Shown here: positions 35,426 through 42,728 of the stretch, piece after piece
How the letters are laid out: the number at the start of each line of letters is the position of its first letter
How positions within the stretch are numbered: the stretch's first letter is position 1
Assembly: GCA_945861575.1 (NCBI GenBank)
Contig: CAMAVD010000012.1
Span: 1 to 44,877 of the forward strand
DNA: 44,877 nt
Source: Akkermansia muciniphila
GTDB taxonomy: Bacteria; Verrucomicrobiota; Verrucomicrobiia; Limisphaerales; UBA11320
Direction of reading: 5' to 3'
Made by a program: the position numbers and the translations under genes
Notes under the pieces: model-generated
What the model was told of the DNA's origin: nothing
Seen by the model: only the letters and a program-made list of their open reading frames with translations
The model's database searches: none

Positions 35426-38161
35426 GTGACTGAAAAAGTGAAATCCGCGACTGTTCCCACATCGTCCTCCCGTTCTGCGGCTGCGCGCCGCGCCGCCGTG
35501 GTGGCAGAATCGGACGACACACGCCTCTGGTTCAACTCTCTTGAGAACGTGCTTGAGGTCACTCTGCGCACCAAGGGTGGGGATCAAATCCCGGGATTTC
35601 TCGAAGGGCTGATTCAGCGTTTGCGCGCGTCGGGGGTTCGAGTTTCCCCCACTGTCAATACGGCGTACGTCAACACCATCGATGTTCAGGACGAGCCTGA
35701 GATTCCGGGAAACCGAGAGCTCGAGGCGAAAATCAAGAGCTACATTCGCTGGAATGCGATGGCGATGGTGGTGCATGGAAACAAGATCTCCGACGGTCTC
35801 GGCGGTCACATTTCCAGCTACGCCTCCTGTGCGACGCTTTACGAGGTGGGGTTCAACCATTTCTTCCGCGGCGGGGACGATGGCCCTGCTGACATGGTTT
35901 ATTTCCAGGGTCACACCACTCCAGGGAACTACGCTCGGAGTTTCCTTGAAGGGCGTCTCAGCCCGCAAAAGTTGGAACACTTCCGTCGCGAATTGGCGGA
36001 GGGCGGGGGGTTGTCTTCCTACCCGCATCCGTACTTGATGCCGGAATACTGGCAGTTCCCCACTGTTTCCATGGGTCTCGGACCCATCAGCTCGATTTAT
36101 CACGCCCGTTTTCTGCGCTACCTCAAAGCGCGCGGTCTCTTCAACCCCGCTCGTGAGCCCAAGCTCTATTGCTTTGTAGGGGATGGGGAGAGCGATGAGC
36201 CTGAGACCTTGGGTGCCATTGCCATGGCGGCTCGTGAAAACCTCGACAATCTTGTCTGGGTGGTGAACTGCAATCTTCAGCGTCTCGACGGCCCGGTGCG
36301 CGGCAACAGCAAGATCATTCAGGAGTTGGAGGGTGTCTTCCGCGGTGCGGGGTGGAATGTGATCAAGCTGATCTGGGGAAGCGACTGGGATCCCTTGTTC
36401 GCATCCGACAAGCGAGGCCTGCTTCTTCGTCGGCTCGAGGAATGCGTGGATGGGGATTTTCAGAAGTATTCCGTCAGTCCCGGCAGCTACGTGCGCAAGC
36501 ATTTCTTTGGCAAATACCCCGAGCTCAAGGCGCTGGTGAATCATCTGACGGACGATCAGTTGCGCAAGATGCTCCGTGGTGGGCATGATCCCAAGAAAGT
36601 TCATGCTGCGTATCATGCGGCCGTCAATCACAAGGGCCAACCCACCGTCATCCTGGCCCATACGATCAAGGGCTACGGTCTGGGCGAGGCCGGTGAAGGT
36701 CGCAACATCTCGCATCAGCAGAAAAAGATGAACGAGAAGGAGCTTCGCGAGTTCCGCCGTCGCTTCGATATCCCTGTGAGCGATGAGGACATTGCTGAAT
36801 TGCCTTTCTACAGGCCGTCTCCCGACAGCCCCGAGATCAAGTATCTGCTCGAGCGCCGAAAAGCGCTGGGCGGTTTTCTCCCGGTTCGGAACGCGGTTCA
36901 ACCCAAGTTGGATCTTCCGAAGATCGAAGACTTTGGTCGAGACGCCTTGAAGGGAAGCGGCGCGCGCGAGGCCTCGACCACCATGGCTTTTGTGGACCTG
37001 CTGAAGCGTCTGCTTGATGATAAAAATATCGGCAAGCTGATCGTTCCGATCATTCCTGATGAGGCGCGCACGTTTGGCATGGAGTCGATGTTCAGCCGCT
37101 ACGGCATCTACTCGTCCAAGGGTCAGCTCTACGAGCCCGTGGACAAGGAGACGCTGAATTTCTACCACGAGGCCAAGGACGGACAGATCCTCGAGGAAGG
37201 AATTACTGAGGCCGGCTCGATGGCGTCCTTTGTGGCCGCGGGTACGGCTTACGCCAATGTGGGCGTGCCGATGATCCCCTTCTTCATCTACTACTCGATG
37301 TTTGGTTTTCAGCGGGTGGGCGACCAGATCTGGCACGCAGGCGACAGCCGGGCCAAGGGTTTCCTCTTGGGGGCCACCGCGGGCCGCACCACGCTGAACG
37401 GCGAGGGCTTGCAGCATCAGGACGGTCATAGCCAGCTCATCGCCAGTGCCGTGCCCAATCTGATGGCCTACGATCCGTCGTTTGCGTTTGAGATCGCGGT
37501 GATCGTGGCGGACGGACTTAAGCGGATGTATCAGGATGGTGAGGATATCTTCTACTACATCACCCTGCACAATGAGAACGTTCCGATGCCGGCCATGCCC
37601 GAGGGGGTGAAAGAAGGGATTCTCAAAGGGCTCTACAAGTATAAGAAGGGTGCGGAGGGTTCGAAGCTCCGGGCGCATCTCTTGGGGAGTGGCGCTATCA
37701 TGGGTTCCGCGCTGAAGGCTCAGCAGATCCTGGGAGAGAAGTATGGCGTGTCGGCGGATGTTTGGAGCGTGACCAGCTATAAGCAGCTGCGCACCGAGGC
37801 GCTCCGCTGCCAGCGGTGGAACATGCTTCATCCCACGGAGAAACCTCGTCGCTCGTACCTGGAGACCACGCTCGAATCTGAGAAGGGTGCCTTCGTGGCC
37901 GTGTCTGACAATATGAAGATGGTCAGCGACCAGATTGCTCCCTGGATTCCAGGCGGCCTGTTTACCCTGGGGACGGACGGCTTTGGTCGCAGCGAGACGC
38001 GTCAGAATCTCCGTCGCTTCTTCGAGGTGGACGCCGAGTGCACCGTGGTAGCCACGCTGTATCAGCTCAGCCGCAGAGGCGAGGTGAAGCCCGAGCTCGT
38101 GGCGAAAGCCATCAAAGATTTGGGAGTGAACCCCGAGAAAGTCTTCGGCGTTTGCGTGTAA
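35426..38161 (+). CDS. aceE: Pyruvate dehydrogenase E1 component, homodimeric
   Basis: The 911-residue AceE-type E1 uses thiamine diphosphate to decarboxylate pyruvate and acetylate the lipoyl group of E2. The ThDP site is seen as GDGESDEPETLGAIAMAARE with NLDNLVWVVNCNLQRLDGPV; HTTPGNYARSFLEGRL and the later GLQHQDGHSQLIASAVPN block follow. Start is GTG at 35426. Length is close to the E. coli enzyme (887) with a longer, basic Ser/Ala-rich N-terminus. No aceF or lpd follows, so the operon is split. Confidence 0.97.
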   Translation: MTEKVKSATVPTSSSRSAAARRAAVVAESDDTRLWFNSLENVLEVTLRTKGGDQIPGFLEGLIQRLRASGVRVSPTVNTAYVNTIDVQDEPEIPGNRELEAKIKSYIRWNAMAMVVHGNKISDGLGGHISSYASCATLYEVGFNHFFRGGDDGPADMVYFQGHTTPGNYARSFLEGRLSPQKLEHFRRELAEGGGLSSYPHPYLMPEYWQFPTVSMGLGPISSIYHARFLRYLKARGLFNPAREPKLYCFVGDGESDEPETLGAIAMAARENLDNLVWVVNCNLQRLDGPVRGNSKIIQELEGVFRGAGWNVIKLIWGSDWDPLFASDKRGLLLRRLEECVDGDFQKYSVSPGSYVRKHFFGKYPELKALVNHLTDDQLRKMLRGGHDPKKVHAAYHAAVNHKGQPTVILAHTIKGYGLGEAGEGRNISHQQKKMNEKELREFRRRFDIPVSDEDIAELPFYRPSPDSPEIKYLLERRKALGGFLPVRNAVQPKLDLPKIEDFGRDALKGSGAREASTTMAFVDLLKRLLDDKNIGKLIVPIIPDEARTFGMESMFSRYGIYSSKGQLYEPVDKETLNFYHEAKDGQILEEGITEAGSMASFVAAGTAYANVGVPMIPFFIYYSMFGFQRVGDQIWHAGDSRAKGFLLGATAGRTTLNGEGLQHQDGHSQLIASAVPNLMAYDPSFAFEIAVIVADGLKRMYQDGEDIFYYITLHNENVPMPAMPEGVKEGILKGLYKYKKGAEGSKLRAHLLGSGAIMGSALKAQQILGEKYGVSADVWSVTSYKQLRTEALRCQRWNMLHPTEKPRRSYLETTLESEKGAFVAVSDNMKMVSDQIAPWIPGGLFTLGTDGFGRSETRQNLRRFFEVDAECTVVATLYQLSRRGEVKPELVAKAIKDLGVNPEKVFGVCV

Positions 38162-38481
38162 TTCTACTTGAGAAATTTTAGGATCAGGTCGATACTCCTA
38201 TATGCGCTTCGGCGCTTGTTCTTTCTAAGTCTCTTTAAGAATTTTTCGAATTTACCCTGCTATGTTCGTGCTTTCGAAACAAAATTCCTTGAACCGTAAG
38301 TTATCACTACGGAGCCCTAAAGCCTTTGGTTTCTGACAGGCCTTCACTGGACGTCAACCACCAGGGACTCGGCTCCACCTGTTTCCCAGGCAGTTCAAAG
38401 GAACTGTTCCACACGGCATTACAGTGGGGTAATCTTTTAATCATCCCGGCGCGGGAGAGCCTGCCCCGGGATGTTCCGTTT
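38162..38481. other. Intergenic region downstream of aceE
   Basis: This 320-bp gap holds no convincing gene. The first 150 bp are notably more AT-rich than the neighbours. It contains two hairpins that may end transcripts: GCGC-TTCG-GCGC at 38204-38215 and ATCCCGG/CCGGGAT at 38443-38474. Confidence 0.55.
38204..38226 (+). terminator. Weak candidate terminator of aceE
   Basis: GCGC-TTCG-GCGC is a short stem with a stable UUCG loop, followed by TTGTTCTTTCT. The stem is only 4 bp, so it is weak. Confidence 0.35.
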
Positions 38482-38482
38482 T
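38443..38482. terminator. Candidate terminator between aceE and the convergent lipoprotein gene
   Basis: CATCCCGG pairs with CCGGGATG across a GC-rich loop, with TTCCGTTTTT following on the plus strand. It lies directly at the 3' end of the minus-strand lipoprotein gene, so it could serve either strand. Confidence 0.4.
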
Positions 38483-39312
38483 TAGGGATTGGTTTGAGTG
38501 CGCTGGAGAGTAAGGGGGAAGGTCAGTCCTGTTTGGAACCACTTGCCGATGATCTGACTGCCACCCGCCTGTAGTAGTCCTACAAAGCGGCCGTGGATGC
38601 CGGGGAGCTGAAGGGTCAGTTCCTCTCCTTTGAGTAGGACTTTTTCCACTGCAAGATGGGCATTCCCTTGATCGAGGCTGGTCATCTGCGCCGTGCAGAT
38701 TCCTTCCGGCTGCCGCGTGATATGAAAGACGATGCGTCGTGCCGTCGGCCCGAGCTCCAAAGAGCCTCTCCACTCTCCCGATATTTGATCCCCGGCTGCT
38801 TTGTTGAAGGGCATATCGGCCGCCCGCAGCTGCTTGTGCGGATCCATGTCGGCAATCGCTTGCGCTCGGTCACCCCGTTTCAATTCCAGGGGAAGCGTGT
38901 CTTCCCCTTGTTTCCAACTCCCTTTCAGGAGCTTCCCATCGACACTTAATTCACCGGTGTAGGTCGCTAGGCCGCCTTCTCTTAGGTCCAGCTCCACGCT
39001 GAGTGTCCGTGCGACCAGCGCGGCGGTCGCTGGCAGATCGTGTAAGCCTTGGTTGAGGCTGTCGAAGGCTACGCGAAACCGGTTTTGCTGGGTAGAAACG
39101 AAATTGAAACCCACGCTCAAAGGGGTGGCTCCGGCTTCCAGGTTCCCTACCCAGTAGCCTGCCACGCTGGCCGGCAGTGGGGGGGTGGCGACCGAGGGAT
39201 TGAGACTGTCTGCGTTGCTAGGTGCGGCTGTGTCCTGACGACCGCAGCCCGCCAGCCCGAGTGCCAGGGCCACTAGGCAAACGAGAGAGAAGGGGCAGAG
39301 AATCGCTTTCAT
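38482..39312 (-). CDS. Lipoprotein with two copies of a beta domain
   Basis: This 276-residue protein has a lipoprotein signal (LVALALGLAGC, lipobox LAGC). The mature part holds two similar domains, at about 50-145 and 178-272. Each begins G(Y/E)W(V/R)G(N/S)LE, has a strand (LSVGFNFVS / RIVFHITRQ), then FDSLNQGLHDLP / MTSLDQGNAHLA, an LxL...Y/FxG.L turn, and ends in GSWKQGEDTLPLELKR / GKWFQTGLTFPLTLQR. Such domains occur N-terminal to secreted alpha/beta hydrolases in other bacteria; here no hydrolase part is present. The function is unknown. Confidence 0.75.
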   Translation of the reverse strand: MKAILCPFSLVCLVALALGLAGCGRQDTAAPSNADSLNPSVATPPLPASVAGYWVGNLEAGATPLSVGFNFVSTQQNRFRVAFDSLNQGLHDLPATAALVARTLSVELDLREGGLATYTGELSVDGKLLKGSWKQGEDTLPLELKRGDRAQAIADMDPHKQLRAADMPFNKAAGDQISGEWRGSLELGPTARRIVFHITRQPEGICTAQMTSLDQGNAHLAVEKVLLKGEELTLQLPGIHGRFVGLLQAGGSQIIGKWFQTGLTFPLTLQRTQTNP

Positions 39313-39439
39313 TGTAAGCGGAGTTCATAGCGCTTTGCGGGCTGCAGGACCATGGAATTCCTTGCGCATCCTTTCCTTCTCGGCCTCTAATTCCATCTCT
39401 CGACGCTCATGCACAGAGAGATGCAGTGATGCCTAGCTG

Positions 39440-39721
39440 ATGAAAAAAACGACTCGGTTCAAGAAGATGCTGCGCTCCCCGCAGGTGGAGTTCCTCATGG
39501 AGGCGCACAATGGCCTCAGCGCCCGAATTGTTGAGGAGGCTGGCTTCCAGGGGATTTGGGCCAGCGGTCTGTCGATGTCCGCCTCTCTTGGGGTGCGCGA
39601 TAATAACGAGGCCGCCGCAGCCGGCCTTGTGATCCGGGTGCTGTACATCGCGGGTCATTGGCTGGACGTCGACACCCTTAACGATCTTTCAACCGCGCAG
39701 ACGTTTGCCTCTCCTTTATGA
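39440..39721 (+). pseudogene. aepX: Internally deleted phosphoenolpyruvate mutase (bifunctional type)
   Basis: The 93-residue frame joins the N-terminus of PEP mutase ([41 protein letters not shown]) directly to the extreme C-terminus of the bifunctional mutase/nucleotidyltransferase ([18 protein letters not shown]). The junction lies near residue 58 (about 39613). The central mutase part with the catalytic GDTGYG aspartates and nearly all of the nucleotidyltransferase domain are missing. PEP mutase makes phosphonopyruvate from PEP, the first step of nearly all phosphonate synthesis; this product cannot be active. The stop still overlaps the aepY start by 4 bp, so the operon junction is intact. 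A real in-frame deletion or an assembly collapse are the options. Confidence 0.85.
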
Positions 39722-40875
39722 TCTCCGCGACCTCTGCTTTGGGACAATTCACCGCCCGCGGATTCTCCCACGTGTCGGGCGTGCCCTGCTCTTTTCTCAA
39801 GCCGTTTATCAACGCTGTGATCAATGAGCAGTCGTTGGCCTACGTTGGCGCTACAAGCGAAGGGGAAGCGGTGGCGGTTTCCATGGGGGCCTTCTTGGCG
39901 GGCCGAAAGACCGTTACTCTGTGCCAGAACTCTGGCCTGGGAAACATGGTCAACCCGCTCACGTCGCTGAACCATCCTTTCCGAGTTCCCACACTCCTAA
40001 TCACCACGTGGAGAGGGCAGCCGGGCGTGAAGGACGAGCCGCAGCATGAGTTGATGGGCCAGATCACCCACTCGCTCCTGGAGACGATGCGCATCCCCTG
40101 GCTGCCTTTTCCGGCGAGCGAGGGAGAGTTGTCTGAGGTCCTGGACCGGGCCGATGAGTCGATGCGGGCCCGCAGCTTGCCATTTGCTTTGGTGATGTCG
40201 CAGGATACTGTTGCTGACTGCGCGCTTCGGCCCACCCGCTCTGGAATTCGAGTGGAGACAGAGATCAGCCGGGATCAAATGGCTTCCGGACGGCCTGAGA
40301 TGATTCGCACCGAGGCGCTCCAGGCATTGTTGGAAACTCTTCGCGGAGATGAAGCGATCCTGGCCACGACAGGGAAGACGGGTCGCGAGCTCTTCACCGT
40401 GGCCGATCGTCCCAATCAGCTGTATGTGGTGGGTGGAATGGGCACCGCCTCTGCCATTGGACTCGGCGTTTCGCTTTGTCTGCCCACTCAGCCAGTGGTG
40501 GTGATTGATGGAGATGGTGCCGCCCTCATGAAGATGGGCAATCTCGCCACGATTGGGTATCAGGCGCCCTCCAATTTTCTCCACATTCTGCTCGATAATG
40601 AGTCCCACGACTCCACAGGAGGTCAGCGGACCGTCTCAGGTGTGGTGCGATTCGAGCAGGCGGCCGCGGCGGCCAACTATCGAAATGCTTGGACTGTCGA
40701 CAGTCGCGATGGTTTTGTGGACGCCATCCAAGCGCTTCTCGACGTGCCAGGGCCCTCATTGATTCATGTTCGTATCAGGCCCGGCTCGCCGGAGAAGTTG
40801 GGTCGGCCGACGGTCGCTCCTCACGAAGTCAAAGAGCGTTTCATGGCCTTCTTAAAATCGTCGCGGATCCGCTGA
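39718..40875 (+). CDS. aepY: Phosphonopyruvate decarboxylase
   Basis: The 385-residue thiamine-diphosphate enzyme decarboxylates phosphonopyruvate to phosphonoacetaldehyde, pulling the unfavourable mutase step forward. Family features are [40 protein letters not shown] (active-site Glu), [20 protein letters not shown] and the ThDP motif [12 protein letters not shown]...[13 protein letters not shown]. Length is normal and no damage is seen. Translation is coupled to the deleted mutase frame. The third gene of aminoethylphosphonate synthesis (aepZ) is not nearby. Confidence 0.94.
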   Translation: MISATSALGQFTARGFSHVSGVPCSFLKPFINAVINEQSLAYVGATSEGEAVAVSMGAFLAGRKTVTLCQNSGLGNMVNPLTSLNHPFRVPTLLITTWRGQPGVKDEPQHELMGQITHSLLETMRIPWLPFPASEGELSEVLDRADESMRARSLPFALVMSQDTVADCALRPTRSGIRVETEISRDQMASGRPEMIRTEALQALLETLRGDEAILATTGKTGRELFTVADRPNQLYVVGGMGTASAIGLGVSLCLPTQPVVVIDGDGAALMKMGNLATIGYQAPSNFLHILLDNESHDSTGGQRTVSGVVRFEQAAAAANYRNAWTVDSRDGFVDAIQALLDVPGPSLIHVRIRPGSPEKLGRPTVAPHEVKERFMAFLKSSRIR

Positions 40876-40893
40876 CGGCCGTCGGTCCTTCTA

Positions 40894-41142
40894 TTACCTT
40901 AGAAACGCGAGTTGCTTGGCACCGATGTGACCCAAGATCTTCGCGAGCATGCCCTTCGTCGAACCTTTCCGTTTCACCGTCAGGATGTCTGGGGTTGCAA
41001 TGACGGTATTGTCGAACCCCACCGCAAGAACAGCCGGCAGTAAACTGGACCGAGCGGCACGCACAACCTCGTGAAGCTCGCCCTCGCGCGCAAGAGGGAG
41101 CCGCAGCCTATCGTCCAAAGTTATGTTCCGTACGGAACACAC
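40894..41142 (-). CDS. Hypothetical 82-residue protein
   Basis: The GTG start gives MCSVRNITLDDRLRLPL and the protein ends GMLAKILGHIGAKQLAFLR. The centre (SLLPAVLAVGFDNTVI) is hydrophobic but short for a membrane span; the end is basic. It is not recognised. The C-terminal stretch recurs as a broken copy at the left window edge, and its 3'-terminal DNA recurs at 128-153 and 7918-7941. So it may itself be a fragment of a larger, multicopy gene. The start lies inside the 14-bp palindrome region shared with the NUDIX gene promoter. Confidence 0.4.
   Translation of the reverse strand: MCSVRNITLDDRLRLPLAREGELHEVVRAARSSLLPAVLAVGFDNTVIATPDILTVKRKGSTKGMLAKILGHIGAKQLAFLR
41125..41138. promoter_or_regulatory. 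14-bp perfect palindrome upstream of the NUDIX gene
   Basis: GTTCCGTACGGAAC is a perfect dyad 21 bp before the NUDIX ATG at 41160 and within the first codons of the divergent small gene. Its size and place fit a dimeric repressor operator; no regulator is known. Confidence 0.35.
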
Positions 41143-41159
41143 TTAGAGACGGATACAGC

Positions 41160-41738
41160 ATGCCCAGTGTTTCCTTCATGCGGATGGTTCGGCTAGTCTC
41201 TTTGGCCATGCAGCCATCGCTGATCTTTCGCTTTTGTCCCCGATGCGGGGTGGAACGTTCCATGCCCGCAGCGTCCGAGCCGTTTCGGTGTGCTCCCTGC
41301 GGATTCCTCTTTTTCTTCAATCCAGCTGTCGCCGCCGCCGCCATTCTGCTGGGGCCGGACGGGCGAGCCTTGTTCATTCGCAGGGCGAAGGAGCCCTCCA
41401 AAGGAATGCTGGGAATGGCAGGGGGGTTCATCGACATCGGGGAGACCGCCGAGCAGGCCTTGAGGCGTGAATTGCGTGAGGAAGTGAATCTGGAGCTGGA
41501 AAGTCTGCGCTTCCTTTGCTCACAACCCAACACCTATTCCTATCAGGAGGTGACCTATCCGGTGCTGGACCTGTTCTTTGTGGCGACGACCTTGAAGCCC
41601 GCGGAGGCGGCGGCCTTGGATGCGGTCGAAAGCTATTGCTGGCTTGACCCTCATGCGGTGGATCCCGCCGAGCTGGCCTTCCCGTCGATGCGCGAGGCAA
41701 TGCACGTGTTTCAGCGCGGCCTGCAGTCCTCATTTTGA
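41160..41738 (+). CDS. NUDIX hydrolase with N-terminal zinc ribbon
   Basis: The protein has 192 residues from ATG 41160; conserved sequence begins near FRFCPRCGV, so a later ATG (41184 or 41208) is possible. Two CxxC pairs (CPRCG and CAPCG) form a zinc ribbon as in NudC-type and other Zn-NUDIX proteins. The NUDIX box reads GGFIDIGETAEQALRRELRE, then EVNLEL, with Asn in place of the usual second Gly. The enzyme hydrolyses a nucleoside diphosphate linked to another moiety; the substrate is unknown. The gene ends directly at the repeat copy at 41731. Confidence 0.88.
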   Translation: MPSVSFMRMVRLVSLAMQPSLIFRFCPRCGVERSMPAASEPFRCAPCGFLFFFNPAVAAAAILLGPDGRALFIRRAKEPSKGMLGMAGGFIDIGETAEQALRRELREEVNLELESLRFLCSQPNTYSYQEVTYPVLDLFFVATTLKPAEAAALDAVESYCWLDPHAVDPAELAFPSMREAMHVFQRGLQSSF

Positions 41739-41838
41739 AAATCGGCGTGCCTCTTTCTGGGAGTGGGCACCCTCTGATCCGTTCCGCTCCCGTGCAACCC
41801 CGCCAGGGTCGTGATGTTGGCTGGGCGGCAACCCCGGG
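41731..41838 (+). repeat. Dispersed repeat, copy 1 (inverted partner at 44500-44606)
   Basis: From TTTTGAAAATCGGCGTGCCT to the CGGCAACCCCGGGTGT segment, this stretch matches the reverse complement of 44500-44606 at most positions, including CTCTTTCTGGGAGTGG, CTGATCCGTTCCGC and CCGCCAGGGTCGTG. It begins inside the last codons of the NUDIX gene (SSF-stop). Its hairpins are less complete than in copy 2, suggesting decay. Confidence 0.8.
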
Positions 41839-42377
41839 TGTGGTTTGCGTCACGGTCATCTTTATCTCTATGTCTAACGATGCCCGGGGGCGGCGTTAGC
41901 CGTCGTCCCGGATCTGAAGCGACCCATCCTCAAGCAGGGGCGCTACATGTTTCCCATAGAAACCTTCCCAGGAAGGAGTTACACACTCCAGGCCAAGATC
42001 CGGATCAGCGATCCGTGGTAACTCGGTGGAGGGTTAAGAACAGGGTTCTTCGAGCGAAGCTGCCGCCCGGGAATGGCTGTAAAATTCGCCCCTATTGTCC
42101 CTCGGCAAGGGGACGAGGTAAGGAGTCCTTCTTCATCCCGAGGCCCTCCGAACGTTATCAATAGCTGGTTCGGGGGGGGGCTTCCGGCGGAAGTTCCTGG
42201 CAGGGCCGAGGGGAAGCCTCGCTACCTCGTCTCCTATAGGAGCGGCGACCCTGACCTGCCCCAAGGCAGATACTTGCATGACAGCCATTTTGCCGTTAAG
42301 CCCGAGATGTTTCGCTAAACGCGGATCTTGCCAAAAGGCGGGGGTATGACAGTTTACACGCTTTAACGAGACTGTTT
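41739..42377. other. 640-bp region without a recognised gene
   Basis: Apart from the repeat at its left end, this stretch has only frames of low quality. It is rich in G-runs (for example near 42172) and short inverted segments. Nothing in it matches a protein family, tRNA or riboswitch that I recognise. It ends at the glutaredoxin-like gene. Confidence 0.5.
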
Positions 42378-42716
42378 ATGGAAAAACCTACGATCATCGC
42401 CTATCTGAAACCCTCCTGTGGCTGGAGCCAAGGCGTTCGCGCCGTCCTCCGCAAGTACGACCTTCCTTTCGAAGATCGAGATATCATCAATGATCCTGTG
42501 CAGCGCCAGGAGATGATCGAGAAGAGCGGTCAGATGCTCAGCCCATGCGTCAGCGTGAATGGCCGAATGCTCCCCGACATCAGTGGAGAAGAGGTGGAGG
42601 CTTATCTCCTGGCCCAGAGCCTGGTGAAGCCCAATTCCATCGCCCCGGACGCGCCGATCAACCAGCCGTGCGCCCACGAGATGCCGCAGCCGTCCTCTCT
42701 CAACTTTCGTCGGTAG
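42378..42716 (+). CDS. Monothiol glutaredoxin-like protein
   Basis: This 112-residue protein has a thioredoxin fold: strand TIIAYLKPSCGWS with a CGWS active site (CxxS, monothiol type), helix VRAVLRKYDLPFEDRDI, the cis-Pro region SPCVSVNGRML and the end helix EEVEAYLLAQ. Monothiol glutaredoxins bind or carry Fe-S clusters or reduce mixed disulfides. An extra tail of about 30 residues holds one more Cys (PCAHEM). It is 12 bp upstream of the CobA-HemD fusion and likely cotranscribed with it. Confidence 0.82.
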   Translation: MEKPTIIAYLKPSCGWSQGVRAVLRKYDLPFEDRDIINDPVQRQEMIEKSGQMLSPCVSVNGRMLPDISGEEVEAYLLAQSLVKPNSIAPDAPINQPCAHEMPQPSSLNFRR

Positions 42717-42728
42717 GTCTCGATTCGC

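Noticed and set aside
35414..37831. Very long minus-strand open frame opposite aceE
   Set aside because: Its composition is that of an antisense shadow of a high-GC gene; aceE on the plus strand has full family motifs.
41811..42318. Two overlapping plus-strand frames after the NUDIX gene
   Set aside because: They start inside or next to the repeat, have no family match, no ribosome site and irregular composition.
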